The translations under genes were made by a program, and so were the position numbers. DNA of 64,000 bases from Austwickia chelonae (GTDB taxonomy: Bacteria > Actinomycetota > Actinomycetes > Actinomycetales > Dermatophilaceae). Below, in pieces: positions 44,261 to 54,240 of the stretch. Where the stretch lies: the NCBI RefSeq assembly GCF_003391095.1, contig NZ_CP031447.1:558001-622000 (forward strand), given 5' to 3'. Each line of letters begins with the position of its first letter. The first letter of the stretch is position 1. The notes under the pieces are model-generated. The model saw nothing but the letters and a program-made list of their open reading frames with translations. It was not told the DNA's origin and made no database searches.

Positions 44261-45071
44261 CGGCGACCACCAGGCGGCGGGTCCCGGCGCGGAAAGCGAG
44301 CCGCACGGCGAGAGCCAGGGCGACCGACCAGAAGAGTTGCGTCCCCAATACGGACCAGACCTGCGCGCCGGCGATCCGTCCGCTGAGCAGATCGGCCGGG
44401 GCCTGCAACAGCGACGGGAAAGGCGTCACCCGGCTCAGGGATTGCAGCCACTCGGGCATGATCGCCACAGGGACGATCAGCCCGGACAGGATCCCGGCTG
44501 CTCCTGCGTAGAGACTGAGCAGACCGCGGGTCTCGGTGATCCAGAAAGCCGCGCACTGCAACAGGAACCGGGACAACTGGCTGACCAGCATGGCCAGGGC
44601 GATCGCGACCAGGCCTGCGGTCCAGACCGCAGGATCCGTCGGCAGCCGGACCCCGACCACAGCTATCCCGACAGCCAAGGTCGGCAGGGAACGGGGGATC
44701 ACCGTGGCAGCGGAGGACCCCAGGCCGTGGGCCAGGAAAGCGGTCGGTACGTCGAGAGGGCGGGCCAGGTCGACGGCGATGTCGCCGGTGCGGATCCGGT
44801 CGCGCAGGTCGCTGCCGGACCAGATGTCCACCGGCCCGAGCAGGGCTTGGGTGATGAAGGCGTAGGACAGCAGGCTCGCGGCGTCGTAGCCGGCCAGATC
44901 GGAACTCGCCGTGGCGGTGGCCGTGGCTGCCATGGCGAGGAGCACGGCGCAGCGGACCAGCCCGAACACGCTGTTGGTGACGACCCCGGCGAGGACGGCC
45001 ATCCGGTAGGTGGTGCGGCGGCGGAACCCGGCTACGAAGAGCCTGCGATAGGGGTCCGTTGCGAAGCGCAC
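44253..45071 (-). CDS. ABC-2 family permease (DUF990-like), first subunit
   Basis: A 272-residue, six-helix permease; the segment RIRTGDIAVDLARPLDVP corresponds to the RxGTLDxxLxRPL motif of its partner, marking the cytoplasmic coupling loop. A GTG start lies 49 bases downstream of mutY's stop. It is the first gene of a three-gene exporter operon with tight overlaps. TAGAAT nine bases before the GTG might be a -10 box giving a very short leader. Confidence 0.85.
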   Translation of the reverse strand: MRFATDPYRRLFVAGFRRRTTYRMAVLAGVVTNSVFGLVRCAVLLAMAATATATASSDLAGYDAASLLSYAFITQALLGPVDIWSGSDLRDRIRTGDIAVDLARPLDVPTAFLAHGLGSSAATVIPRSLPTLAVGIAVVGVRLPTDPAVWTAGLVAIALAMLVSQLSRFLLQCAAFWITETRGLLSLYAGAAGILSGLIVPVAIMPEWLQSLSRVTPFPSLLQAPADLLSGRIAGAQVWSVLGTQLFWSVALALAVRLAFRAGTRRLVVAGG

Positions 45072-45120
45072 AATTGAGAAATTCTACGTGGATCGGTGAA
45101 GAAGTGCTCTATGAAACGGA

Positions 45121-46011
45121 TCACGGGAGCGAGTATCGATCGTCGGGTGTCAGGACCAGCAGTCCATCGGCGACCAATGAGGCCAAGCACCTGTTCCGCT
45201 GGAGGTCGTCCCGGGGCCAGGCCGCTCGCAGGTCATCGGCACCGACCGGCCCGGAGGCCGCCCGGGCCACCGCCATCAAGGTGCCCCGCGCTTGACGGTC
45301 CGTGCCCTCCCAGGCCTGGCCGCGGTGGGCCTTCCCGGTGTAGGGCGGGCACCCGGCCCGCTGCCAGGCGCACCTCGCCTGTACCGGGCAGGAGCTGCAG
45401 CGGGGTGCGCGTGCGGTGCAGACCAGCGCGCCCAGCTCCATGCAGGCCACATTCCAACGCACGCTGGTGGTCGTCTCCTGGGGAAGGAGCTCGTCGGCCA
45501 GTGCGGACTCGGCGCGGGTCAGTGACGGCTGGGGCAGGGCGGACCCGGTGACCAGGCGGGCGTGTACCCGGCGGATGTTGGTGTCCACCACGGTGGCTCG
45601 CCGACCGAAGGCGAAAGCGGCCACAGCGGCGGCCGTGTAGGCGCCGACCCCGGGCAGCGCCCGCAGGAGTTCTTCGGTGTCCGGCACCTGGCTGTCGTGA
45701 TGCTCGACCATCGCGGTGGCGGCGGCGTGCAGGCGCAAGGCCCTGCGGGGATAGCCCAAGCGGTTCCACATCCGTACGGCCTCCCCGGCGGGGTCGGCGG
45801 CCAGGGCGGCCGGTGTCGGCCAGCGCTCCGTCCACGCATGCCAGGCCGGTTCGACCCGGTTCACCGGGGTCTGCTGCAGCATCACCTCGGAGACGAAGAC
45901 ACCCCACGGGGTGCGATCGGGCTGCCGCCAGGGTAGGTCGCGGGCGTGCCGGTCGTACCAGTGCAGGATGTCGTGTCGTGTCGCCGAGAAGTCCACGGCG
46001 ACGAGTATCAC
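45121..46011 (-). CDS. mutY: A/G-specific adenine glycosylase MutY
   Basis: Removes adenine mispaired with 8-oxoguanine. The 296-residue protein has catalytic Glu42 (SEVMLQQTP), the helix-hairpin-helix LPGVGAYTAAAV, catalytic Asp143 (VVDTNIRR) and four cysteines binding a 4Fe-4S cluster (C-x6-C-x2-C-x5-C in CTARAPRCSSCPVQARC). It is shorter than E. coli MutY (about 350 residues), with only a reduced C-terminal region. The GTG start overlaps the disA stop (GTGA), coupling the two repair genes. Confidence 0.93.
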   Translation of the reverse strand: MILVAVDFSATRHDILHWYDRHARDLPWRQPDRTPWGVFVSEVMLQQTPVNRVEPAWHAWTERWPTPAALAADPAGEAVRMWNRLGYPRRALRLHAAATAMVEHHDSQVPDTEELLRALPGVGAYTAAAVAAFAFGRRATVVDTNIRRVHARLVTGSALPQPSLTRAESALADELLPQETTTSVRWNVACMELGALVCTARAPRCSSCPVQARCAWQRAGCPPYTGKAHRGQAWEGTDRQARGTLMAVARAASGPVGADDLRAAWPRDDLQRNRCLASLVADGLLVLTPDDRYSLP

Positions 46012-47081
46012 GCGTAACGTTCCAACATGCTCGCCTCGGCGATCCGGGAGAGCCCTTCCCGGAGGCTGTGTGCGCGGGTTTCACCGACGCCTTCGACCGC
46101 CATGAAATCGGTCAGATCGGCCAGCAACAGGGCCTGCAGGCCGCCGAAGTGCTCGAGGATGCGTTCGCCGACGGCTTTGGGCAGCCGAGGGATCTTCGAC
46201 AGGATGCGTTGTCCTCGGGGGCTGATCGCCTCGTCCAAAGCTTCGGAGCCGTCAGGGTGCCCGAGTGCGACGGCGATCTGGGACAGGTCGAGGAGTTCGG
46301 AGGCGGTGAGAGCAGCCAGGTCCCGGAAGGCGTCTTCTTTGCCTCCGCTGACCTTTTCGTGCAGATAGTCGGCGGTGACCAGATCGCGTTCGGTGCGGAT
46401 GCCGACGATCAATTCCTCCAGTTGGAGGGAGAGCAGCCTGCCGTCGGTGCCCAGCTCGATGACATAGCCGACGACCTCCTCACTGATCCGCCTCACCATT
46501 TCGTGGCGTTGGACGACCAATGCGACATCTCGCAGTGTGACCAGGTCCTCGACCTCCAAGGCGGTGAGGATGGCGGTGACCTCGTCCAAACGGGTCTTGT
46601 AGCGTTCGAGGGTGGCCAGGGCCTGATCAGCTTTGGAGAGGACTGCGGTGGGGGCTTCGAGGACCTGGTGGAGGTGCCCGACGTACAACGCGATGGTCCG
46701 CATCGACTGACTTACCGAGATCACGGGCAGACCGGTCTGTTTGGCAACTCGCTCGGCGGTTCGATGCCGGGTGCCGGACTCCTTGGTCTCGATGGTGGCG
46801 TCCGGCACGAGCTGAGTGGCAGCTCGCAGGATCCGGGAGATGTCGTTGTTGACCACGACGGCACCGTCCATCTTGGCCAGTTCACGTAAACGGGTGGCGG
46901 AGAACTCGATGTCGATGGGGAAGCCTCCGGTGCACAGGGTCTCGACGACCCGGTCGTGCCCGAGGACGATCAAGGCGCCGGTGCGGCCTCGTAGGATGCG
47001 TTCCAGCCCGTCGCGTAATGCGGTTCCGGGAGCGACCGCAGCCAGGGTACGCCGCAGCAGCTCTTCGTCTGTGCGCTCCAC
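46008..47081 (-). CDS. disA: DNA integrity scanning diadenylate cyclase DisA
   Basis: Makes cyclic di-AMP from two ATP and scans DNA for branched structures. The 357-residue protein has the DAC catalytic motifs DGA (72-74) and RHR (105-107), a helical spine and a C-terminal helix-hairpin-helix DNA-binding domain (LTDFMAVEGVGETRAHSL). GTG 47081 was chosen because GAGGAG lies five bases upstream; the frame is open further 5' but that part is not conserved. It follows radA and is coupled to mutY. Confidence 0.95.
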   Translation of the reverse strand: MERTDEELLRRTLAAVAPGTALRDGLERILRGRTGALIVLGHDRVVETLCTGGFPIDIEFSATRLRELAKMDGAVVVNNDISRILRAATQLVPDATIETKESGTRHRTAERVAKQTGLPVISVSQSMRTIALYVGHLHQVLEAPTAVLSKADQALATLERYKTRLDEVTAILTALEVEDLVTLRDVALVVQRHEMVRRISEEVVGYVIELGTDGRLLSLQLEELIVGIRTERDLVTADYLHEKVSGGKEDAFRDLAALTASELLDLSQIAVALGHPDGSEALDEAISPRGQRILSKIPRLPKAVGERILEHFGGLQALLLADLTDFMAVEGVGETRAHSLREGLSRIAEASMLERYA

Positions 47082-47182
47082 GGATCTCCTCGTCTCTGCG
47101 GTCCACCCCCGCGCCTGCACCGTGACTCCGACCGTGTCGGTAGGCCGTGGCACCCCCGCGCCGCGCATCATCTCCGGTGATT

Positions 47183-48622
47183 TTACCGCTCGGTCAAGAC
47201 CAGGTGAGCGGCTTCGCGTACGTCTGACACCTCGATCACGGCCATGCCGTCAGGTACACCGGAACCTGAGGGCACAGGGCTCAGGGCTGGAGCGCCGCGT
47301 CGAGGACGTCCGTCAGCGTCCCGGAAGGAGCCGGTGGGTACGACGGCTCGTTCGAATCCGATGCGGCGGGCCTCGGCGAGACGACGGGGGACTCCGCTCA
47401 CGGCGCGTACCTCTCCGGCGAGTCCGACTTCTCCGAGCACGATGGTGCCGGTGGGGAGCGGCCGGTCCAGGACGGAACTGGCCATGGACAGGGCGATGGC
47501 CAGGTCGGCGGCGGGCTCGGCGACCTTGACCCCGCCTACGGTGGAGACATAGGTGTCGCACTTGCCGACGGGAAGTTTCGCCCGTCTCTCCAGCACTGCC
47601 AGCAGCATCGAGACGCGAGAGGACTCCAGCCCGGAAGTGGTCCGCCGAGGGGCAGGTGCCCCGGTGGGGGCGAGCAAGGCCTGCACCTCGGCGACGAGGG
47701 GCCGTCGTCCTTCGAGGGTGACGGTGACCGCGGTGCCGGGGACGACGAGGTCGCGGCTGGACACGAAGAGCCCGCTGGGGTCGGCCAGCCCTTCGATTCC
47801 GGTGTCGGACAGGTCGAAGCAGCCGACCTCGTCGGTGGGCCCGTATCTGTTCTTCACCGCGCGGACCAGCCGGAGTCTGCTGTGGCGTTCTCCTTCGAAC
47901 TGGACGACGACGTCGACGAGGTGTTCGAGGACCCGCGGGCCGGCGATGGAACCGTCCTTGGTGACATGACCGACGAGCAGAGTGGACATGTCGCGGCTCT
48001 TGGCGGCAGCGATGAGGCTTGCGGCGACCTCGCGTACTTGGGAGACATTCCCTGCTGAGCCGTCGATCTCGCTCGAGGCGATGGTCTGCACCGAGTCGAC
48101 GACGAGCAGGTCCGGTTCGAGGCGTTCGAGTTGGGCCAGCGCGGCACCCAGGTCGGTTTCAGCGGCGAGATAGAGCTCGTCGGCGAGGGCTCCGATGCGT
48201 TCGGCGCGTAGGCGTACTTGGGCGGAGGATTCCTCCCCGGTGATGTAGAGCACCCGTCGACCTGTGCGCGCGGTGCGGGCGGCGACGTCCAGCAGGAGCG
48301 TCGACTTGCCGATGCCAGGCTCGCCGGCGACGAGTACGACGGCGCCGGCGACGAGCCCCTTGCCGAGGACTCGGTCCAGTTCGGGGACTCCGGTGGAGCG
48401 GGCCTGGGCCGGAGTGGCGTCGACCTGTCCGATCGGCCGGGCCGGACGGTCGAGTTTGGTGGCGGGAGCGGTGCGCGCGGTGACTTGTCCGATTTCCTCG
48501 ACGGTTCCCCAGGATTGACATTGACTGCATCGACCAACCCATTTCACCCCGGACCAGCCGCATTCGCTGCACCGGTAACCGGGAGAATTCTTTGCTGCTC
48601 GTGCTGTCGTGCTTCTCGCCAT
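47183..48622 (-). CDS. radA: DNA repair protein RadA
   Basis: RecA-like helicase that processes recombination intermediates. The 479-residue protein has a four-cysteine zinc finger (Cys18, 21, 32, 35), Walker A GEPGIGKST (100-108), the RadA signature KNRYGPTDE and a C-terminal Lon-protease-like domain with VGGVKVAEPAADLAI and LGEVGLAGEVR. The protease Ser is absent, as is normal for RadA. First gene of radA-disA-mutY. Confidence 0.96.
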   Translation of the reverse strand: MARSTTARAAKNSPGYRCSECGWSGVKWVGRCSQCQSWGTVEEIGQVTARTAPATKLDRPARPIGQVDATPAQARSTGVPELDRVLGKGLVAGAVVLVAGEPGIGKSTLLLDVAARTARTGRRVLYITGEESSAQVRLRAERIGALADELYLAAETDLGAALAQLERLEPDLLVVDSVQTIASSEIDGSAGNVSQVREVAASLIAAAKSRDMSTLLVGHVTKDGSIAGPRVLEHLVDVVVQFEGERHSRLRLVRAVKNRYGPTDEVGCFDLSDTGIEGLADPSGLFVSSRDLVVPGTAVTVTLEGRRPLVAEVQALLAPTGAPAPRRTTSGLESSRVSMLLAVLERRAKLPVGKCDTYVSTVGGVKVAEPAADLAIALSMASSVLDRPLPTGTIVLGEVGLAGEVRAVSGVPRRLAEARRIGFERAVVPTGSFRDADGRPRRGAPALSPVPSGSGVPDGMAVIEVSDVREAAHLVLTER

Positions 48623-48841
48623 GGCGCTGACGTTAGCGGGCTGAGCTGACAGTGGTGTGGAGACGTTCGACGGACGTTTCGACGGGGGGAGTGGCTCTCG
48701 TTGAGCGATGGACGGTAACCTCCTGCGGGGTCCGCGATACGCGGAGCCTACCTGAATGCCATTCTTACACTAAGGATTAAGTAAAAGCAGGGTTGTGTAG
48801 TTAAGCTGTCTTGACGCATAAACTGCTTTTGTCATCTACTG

Positions 48842-49189
48842 ATGTTTATGAAATCCGGGGATTTTCCAGAAGGTTGGGAGCGGGCCTTTCTGTCCTATGT
48901 CACATTGAGACTCCTTGTGACATATCCAGATGACGGGAATGCCGTCATGACTCGTCTCCGTAATGTCGGTTACCGAGATCTCGAGAGCGGTGCGTTGTAC
49001 CCTTTGTTGAAGAAGATGGAGAAGGAAGGCCTGATCACTTATCAGTGGGGGATGCCTGATCAGGGGCCTGCACGCCGGATCTTCTCGTTGACCGACCGGG
49101 GGGTGGAGAAGGTGACCAGGGCGACTGAGAGGTTGAATTCAGTCCTGTCCTCCATGCCTTTCGAGGATGACGGATCGATGAGCTACTGA
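48842..49189 (+). CDS. PadR family transcriptional regulator
   Basis: A 115-residue winged-helix regulator. The pattern LESGALYPLLKKMEKEGLI followed by RIFSLTDRGVEKV is the PadR recognition helix and wing. It stands alone and its region is AT-richer than the flanks. Upstream, TTGACG (48811-48816) could be a -35 box, and 8-base inverted arms AAAAGCAG (48783-48790) and CTGCTTTT (48823-48830) flank it, a possible self-regulatory site. ATG 48848 is an alternative start; no clear ribosome binding site precedes either. No obvious target gene is adjacent. Confidence 0.8.
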   Translation: MFMKSGDFPEGWERAFLSYVTLRLLVTYPDDGNAVMTRLRNVGYRDLESGALYPLLKKMEKEGLITYQWGMPDQGPARRIFSLTDRGVEKVTRATERLNSVLSSMPFEDDGSMSY

Positions 49190-49301
49190 GCTGTGAATAG
49201 ATAGGCGATGGGGCTTCGCCGTAGGGGCGGTAAAGGTTGGGGAAATTTTTTTGTGGGGTCTGGCTTTCTGAGCATCGTGGGTGATGTCTGCGCACTGGGG
49301 T

Positions 49302-50078
49302 TCAGTAGCGTGAGTGCCAGATATTGATGGCGTAATCGACTCCGTCGCCAGAATATTCCTCGAGGATATTGGCTGCGATACGGGGGGAGAACTCGATGCG
49401 AACCACTGCTTCGAAGTCGGCTCGATCGTGCATCTGCCAGCGCATGGTGACCCGTTCTGCCGTGAAACCTCTACGCTTCCAAAAATTTTCAATCTCAATG
49501 GGGTCGTAGTTCGGGTGTTCTCGCCGGAACCAACTCCCGAAGGTTGAACGACTGGCGTCATTGTCGATGAGAAAAGCGCTTCCTCCGGGACGAAGTACCC
49601 TGGCCAATTCCGCTAGGCCAGGTTCACATCCTGGGCCGAAGAAGTAGGCCCAACGGGCGTGCACGATGTCGACGCTGTTCTCCGGGAGAGGGATGTCCTG
49701 GGCTGCGCCGACAAGCACCGACATCGGCGCAGCCGCCGGACCCCGCGGGTCGAGAGCCACCCGACGTCGGGCTTCGGAGACCAACGGGGGATGTGGTTCG
49801 ACTCCGGTGACGTGGCCTGTCGGGCCGACCAGGGAAGCGAAGGCCGGCAGATGGAAACCAGTTCCGCAACCCAGGTCGAGCAGATGCTGCCCTTCCGGTG
49901 GATGCAACCGACACAATGCCGAGAGGATCAGCCCCTCGGGGTCCACGGATCTGTTCTCGATCTCGTAGATCTGTGGGTGATTCCAGATATTCGGCGAGGG
50001 AATCACGGCAGGTGTGGCTCTGTTCCGGCGTATCCGGTCGACGCCGGTGGCCCGACCCGAGCTGGCCCACAGGCTCAT
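49302..50078 (-). CDS. Class I SAM-dependent methyltransferase
   Basis: A 258-residue protein with SAM motif [32 protein letters not shown] and [13 protein letters not shown]. The substrate is unknown. ATG 50078 overlaps the preceding gene's stop (ATGA), making it the last gene of the CobW operon and so probably zinc-regulated with it. Confidence 0.85.
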   Translation of the reverse strand: MSLWASSGRATGVDRIRRNRATPAVIPSPNIWNHPQIYEIENRSVDPEGLILSALCRLHPPEGQHLLDLGCGTGFHLPAFASLVGPTGHVTGVEPHPPLVSEARRRVALDPRGPAAAPMSVLVGAAQDIPLPENSVDIVHARWAYFFGPGCEPGLAELARVLRPGGSAFLIDNDASRSTFGSWFRREHPNYDPIEIENFWKRRGFTAERVTMRWQMHDRADFEAVVRIEFSPRIAANILEEYSGDGVDYAINIWHSRY

Positions 50079-50914
50079 GACCGGGATGCCTCCCGGGTCG
50101 CCGGATGGGAGTACAGCCGGAGCATCGGACGACCGTCGGCATCGACCGATGAGGCCCCAGCCCAGGACTCCAGATGGGCTTCGCACTGTTCGCGAAGCAC
50201 CAGATAGGCGGCTTCACCGATCAGCTCGGTCAGCTCGGCCGCTGCGCTGACATAGAGCGGCACGCCGCTTCGATGAGCGAGCGGAGAACCGGTGCAGTAC
50301 CAGTCCAGATCATGTCCCCCCGGGCCCCAGCCCCGACGGTCGTACTCGCCGATGCTGACCTCTAGATAGCTGGTGTCATCCGGCAAGGTGATCGTGCGAT
50401 AGGTGCGGCGGATCGGGAGCTGCCAGCACACATCGGGTTTCACGGTGTGCGGCGGTAGCCCTCGGGCCAAGGCGTAGTGGTGGAGGGCGCATCCGGGCCC
50501 GCCGGGGTGGCCGGGCCGGTTGAACAGGATGCAGGCACCGTCGACCACCCGGGTCTTCACCTCGGGTTCGTCGTCGTTGTCCTCTGCATCCTCCCACCAC
50601 GTGTCGCCAGGGGAGTGAGCTTGTAATTGCCAGGTCTCCTCGTCGAGGTCCGCCACGACGGTGCTGACTCGCTCAAGGTCTTCAATATCGGTGAAGTGCG
50701 CTCCGAGCGTGCAGCACCCGTATTCAGGCGTCGTCTTGTCGATGCCGAGGCAGCCTTGGCCGAAGATGCAGTTGTAGCGGGAGGTCAGCCAGGTCAGATC
50801 GCAGCGGAAACGTTGCTCTGCGTCTTCGGGGTCGGGGAATTCGATCCACAGCCTCGGGGGATCCAACGGAGTCTCCGAGGAGGATTCCGGACCGGAGATG
50901 CTGCGGCGGGGCAT
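50075..50914 (-). CDS. Conserved cysteine-containing protein, unknown function
   Basis: A 279-residue protein I do not recognise. It is Cys- and Trp-rich with clustered cysteines: [45 protein letters not shown] and WYCTG. This suggests bound metal or an Fe-S cluster. A low-complexity acidic segment [13 protein letters not shown] sits mid-protein. ATG 50914 is preferred; a GTG at 50986 would overlap the CobW gene. It lies 60 bases after the CobW stop and overlaps the methyltransferase start. The Zur-linked context hints at a metal-related role. Confidence 0.75.
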   Translation of the reverse strand: MPRRSISGPESSSETPLDPPRLWIEFPDPEDAEQRFRCDLTWLTSRYNCIFGQGCLGIDKTTPEYGCCTLGAHFTDIEDLERVSTVVADLDEETWQLQAHSPGDTWWEDAEDNDDEPEVKTRVVDGACILFNRPGHPGGPGCALHHYALARGLPPHTVKPDVCWQLPIRRTYRTITLPDDTSYLEVSIGEYDRRGWGPGGHDLDWYCTGSPLAHRSGVPLYVSAAAELTELIGEAAYLVLREQCEAHLESWAGASSVDADGRPMLRLYSHPATREASRS

Positions 50915-50973
50915 CTGTTCACTGTAAGCGCTGGTCGTCCGGGGGCTGAAAGATGAACCGGGCCCGACCGTGC

Positions 50974-52212
50974 TCAGCGGGGGCACTCCTCCGACTCGCA
51001 GCAGTCCGGGTGTTCACCGATCTCGTCGAGGTCCGCGCCCTCCCACGCGGGGAAGGGGTCCGCATAGGACAGCCATGCCTGCGGGCCGTCCGCGATCTCG
51101 GCGTCGGTGAGCAGGCATTCCGCTAAACGCTTCTGGAGAGCCTCCGGCTTCAGGTCGATGCCGATGAAGACCAGCTCCTCGGCGTGCGTGTCGTCTTCCT
51201 CCCGGGCGCCCGCAGGGTCGAACCGGGCCGAGCCGCCTGCCTGGCTCCATAGCCCGGTGACCGTCGGGCGGCTGGCCAAGGTGAAGAAGCCCTTCGAGCG
51301 GACGATCCGTCCGTAGGGTCCGTCGTCGAGGTCATCGGCCAGGAGTGACATGAGACGATCGGGGTGGAAAGGGCGTGGTGACCGGAAGACCACAGAGGAG
51401 ATGCCGTATTCCTCGGTCTCCGGGATGTGGTCGTCGCCGTTGAGTTCGGCGACCCATCCAGGGGCCTGTTGGGCACGTTCGAGGTCGAAACGGTGGGCGC
51501 CGACGATAGCGCGGATGTCGATCTGACAGTGCCTGGTGCGGATGACCTCGGCGAGAGGATTGAGTCGACGAAGAGTGGCCTCGAGCCGGTCGACGTCGAA
51601 GGGTTCTGCCAGATCGGTCTTGTTCAACAGGATGACATCGGCGAATTCGACCTGGTCGATGAGGAGTGCCGAGACCGTGCGGTCGTCACTTTCGTGCTGG
51701 TCCAGGCCTCGGTCGAGGAGGTCATCGGCCCGGGCGAGTTCGGCCAGGAAGCTGGTGGCGTCGACGACGGTGACCATGGTGTCGAGCTGGGCTCGCTGCC
51801 ACAGGGTGGAGCCGTCGTCGCTTTCCAGTGCGAAGGTGGCGGCGACGGGCAGCGGCTCGGAGACGCCGGAGGATTCGATGAGGAGATGGTCGAAGCGGCC
51901 TTCGGCTGCGAGCCTGCCGACCTCGTCGAGGAGGTCGTCGCGCAGGGTGCAGCAGATGCATCCGTTGGTGAGTTCGACGAGTCGTTCTTCGGTGCGGGAA
52001 AGGCTCGCGCCATCGGCGACGAGAGCGGCGTCGATGTTCACCTCGCTCATATCGTTCACGATGACGGCGACGCGGAGGCCTTCCCGGTTGGCCAGGACGT
52101 GGTTGAGCAGGGTGGTCTTCCCCGAGCCGAGGAATCCGGAGAGGACGGTGACGGGGAGGGGAAGGCGGTGGGTGTGGGGGCTCTGATCGGTGGCGGACGC
52201 AATCATAGACAT
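50974..52212 (-). CDS. CobW/ZNG-type zinc chaperone GTPase
   Basis: A G3E-family P-loop GTPase of about 412 residues. It has Walker [10 protein letters not shown], the metal-binding [10 protein letters not shown], the GTPase motif [14 protein letters not shown] for guanine recognition and a C-terminal CobW_C domain. The acidic, Cys-containing end ([12 protein letters not shown]) may bind metal. COG0523 proteins of this kind hand zinc to client enzymes during zinc shortage. A Zur-box-like site covers its start region, and CATAAT six to seven bases before ATG 52212 suggests a leaderless mRNA, so this ATG was chosen over ATG 52221. Confidence 0.9.
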   Translation of the reverse strand: MSMIASATDQSPHTHRLPLPVTVLSGFLGSGKTTLLNHVLANREGLRVAVIVNDMSEVNIDAALVADGASLSRTEERLVELTNGCICCTLRDDLLDEVGRLAAEGRFDHLLIESSGVSEPLPVAATFALESDDGSTLWQRAQLDTMVTVVDATSFLAELARADDLLDRGLDQHESDDRTVSALLIDQVEFADVILLNKTDLAEPFDVDRLEATLRRLNPLAEVIRTRHCQIDIRAIVGAHRFDLERAQQAPGWVAELNGDDHIPETEEYGISSVVFRSPRPFHPDRLMSLLADDLDDGPYGRIVRSKGFFTLASRPTVTGLWSQAGGSARFDPAGAREEDDTHAEELVFIGIDLKPEALQKRLAECLLTDAEIADGPQAWLSYADPFPAWEGADLDEIGEHPDCCESEECPR

Positions 52213-52226
52213 GAGAATCATTATGA
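52212..52226. promoter_or_regulatory. Zur box at the CobW-gene start, overlapping a -10 element
   Basis: TGAGAATCATTATGA differs at one position from the Zur consensus shape TGAnAATnATTnTCA. On the minus strand it contains CATAAT (52225-52220), positioned as a -10 for transcription starting at or next to ATG 52212. Zur binding would then occlude the promoter. Confidence 0.65.
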
Positions 52227-52297
52227 TCTTGGTGGGCCGTGGTCGACGACCAGCACATCGATATCGCTCACCACCGCACTCGCGCTAGCCTGCTCAC

Positions 52298-53230
52298 ATG
52301 CGCATGGGTGTCATCGACGTCGGGTCCAACACCGTCCATCTCCTCGCCGTGGACGCCCACTGGGGAGCTCATCCCTTCCCCGCCTCCTCCTACAAACTCA
52401 CCCTGCGGCTGTCCGAACACACCGAGGACAACGGGGAGATCAGCGTCTACGGCAGGGACACCCTGATCCGGTTCGTACAGGAATGCGCGGCCAAGTCCGA
52501 GGACTGGGGTATCGAAACACTGATGGGCTTCGCCACCAGTGCAATCCGTGAAGCCCCCAATGGTGACGAGATCCTCGACGCCGTCAAGGAACAGACCGGC
52601 GTCGAACTCCAGGTGCTCCCCGGCGAGGACGAATCCAGACTGACCTTCCTGGCCGCCCGCCGCTGGTTCGGCTGGTCGAGCGGACGACTCATGCTGGTCG
52701 ACATCGGCGGTGGATCACTCGAGCTGGCCGCAGGGATCGACGAGGACCCTGATGTCGCGCTCTCCCTGCCGCTGGGAGCCGGACGGCTTACGCGCGAGCG
52801 CCTCGTCGGCGATCCTCCGAATCCAGAGACCGTCCGCGAGGTCCGCAAGGACATCCGTACCGAAGTTGCCCGTGTGATGCGGGATCTGACGAAGGTCGGA
52901 CGGCCCGACCGCTATGTCGGCACCTCCAAGACCATCCGCTCCCTGGCCCGGATGTGCGGAGCCGCGCCCAGCGCGGACGGCCCCTACGTGCGTCGGAGCT
53001 TGGACCGTGACGATCTGCGGGTGCTGGTTCCCCGGCTCGCCTCGATGAGCTCGGCCCAACGGCGGAGTCTGCCCGGGGTCTCAGAAGAACGATGCCGTCA
53101 AGTGCTCGCCGGAGCATTGGTGATCGAAGCCGTGATGGATATCGTCGACATCGAACGCCTCGACGTCTGCCCATGGGCGCTGCGTGAAGGAGTCATTCTC
53201 CAAGCGCTTGATCTCATCCCCGCGCCCTGA
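52298..53230 (+). CDS. Ppx/GppA family phosphatase
   Basis: Exopolyphosphatase/guanosine pentaphosphatase family, 310 residues. The ASKHA nucleotide-binding elements DVGSNTVHLL near the N-terminus, and DIGGGSLELA and GTSKTIRSL further on, are visible. It is the short, two-domain form found in actinobacteria, without the C-terminal HD-like half. Likely removes terminal phosphate from polyphosphate. It is the first gene of a plus-strand block continuing to proC. Confidence 0.9.
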   Translation: MRMGVIDVGSNTVHLLAVDAHWGAHPFPASSYKLTLRLSEHTEDNGEISVYGRDTLIRFVQECAAKSEDWGIETLMGFATSAIREAPNGDEILDAVKEQTGVELQVLPGEDESRLTFLAARRWFGWSSGRLMLVDIGGGSLELAAGIDEDPDVALSLPLGAGRLTRERLVGDPPNPETVREVRKDIRTEVARVMRDLTKVGRPDRYVGTSKTIRSLARMCGAAPSADGPYVRRSLDRDDLRVLVPRLASMSSAQRRSLPGVSEERCRQVLAGALVIEAVMDIVDIERLDVCPWALREGVILQALDLIPAP

Positions 53231-53304
53231 CCTCTGGTCCGCACAGATCGCCCGCTCCGCGAAGGGAGCCTCGGTGGTACTTCCCGCATCGATACCCTGA
53301 CAGC

Positions 53305-54240
53305 ATGAACAGTGCCCCGGACGGACCTGCCATCCGGGTGACGATGTCCACCTCCTCGGTCTACCCCCTGGGTGCAGAAGCTGCCTTCGAAGCGGCAGCA
53401 CGCCTGGGGTACGACGGGATCGAGGTCATGGTGCTCGGCGATCCGCTCACCCAGAACCACGCCATGCTGCAGAGATGGTCGGAGGCCTACGGAATACCCG
53501 TCCTCTCCGTCCACGCGCCCTGCCTGCTGGTCACCCAACGGGTCTGGGGGACCACCGACCCGTGGACGAAGCTCGATCGATCGATCGAGCTGGCGCAGCA
53601 GGTCGGTGCCGAAGCCGTGGTCGTGCACCCCCCTTTCCGCTGGCAACGCGATTACGCAGCGGGATTCGCCGACGGCATCGCCGAACGCGAGCATGACACC
53701 GGCATGGTCCTCGCGGTGGAGAACATGTTCCCCTGGCGGGCACGCAACACCGATGTCCAGGCCTATCTTCCCGATTGGGACCCGGTCCCTCAGCCCTACG
53801 ACCATGTCACCCTCGACCTGTCGCACACCGCAACCGCGGGCAGCGACGCGCTGGCCATGCAGGAGGCTCTCGGCACGCGGCTGAGCCACGTGCACCTGGC
53901 TGACGGCTCTGGATCCTTCAAGGACGAACATCTGGTCCCCGGGAGAGGCAGCCAACCCTGCGGTGAATTTCTCGCGCGGTTAACGGAATCCGATTTCACA
54001 GGTGTGGTCTGCCTGGAGGTCAGCACCCGGAAGCTCGCCCCGGCCGACCGAGAAGCAGACCTGATGGAATCCCTGGCCTACGCACGCCTGCATCTGGGGC
54101 AGCCGCCGAGCCAGCACATCGTTCACCCTCATCCGCACCATCAGCGCTTGACCACCATGAGTGCCGGAGCGGCCCGTCGCCGAGAGCGGCGCATGGACCG
54201 GCTCTCCCGGCGGGCAGCACGGCGGCACCTACGCGGCTGA
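53305..54240 (+). CDS. Sugar phosphate isomerase/epimerase (AP endonuclease 2-type TIM barrel)
   Basis: A 311-residue protein. The barrel shows GYDGIEVMVL, PVLSVHAP, AEAVVVHPPFRW, GMVLAVENMFPW, TLDLSHTATAG and SHVHLADGSG, with the metal-binding Glu, Asp and His of the xylose-isomerase-like superfamily. The substrate is unknown. A basic, His-containing tail (HPHPHHQRL, then RRRERRMDR) follows the barrel. Neighbours (Ppx/GppA, proC) are a common actinobacterial arrangement. Confidence 0.85.
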   Translation: MNSAPDGPAIRVTMSTSSVYPLGAEAAFEAAARLGYDGIEVMVLGDPLTQNHAMLQRWSEAYGIPVLSVHAPCLLVTQRVWGTTDPWTKLDRSIELAQQVGAEAVVVHPPFRWQRDYAAGFADGIAEREHDTGMVLAVENMFPWRARNTDVQAYLPDWDPVPQPYDHVTLDLSHTATAGSDALAMQEALGTRLSHVHLADGSGSFKDEHLVPGRGSQPCGEFLARLTESDFTGVVCLEVSTRKLAPADREADLMESLAYARLHLGQPPSQHIVHPHPHHQRLTTMSAGAARRRERRMDRLSRRAARRHLRG

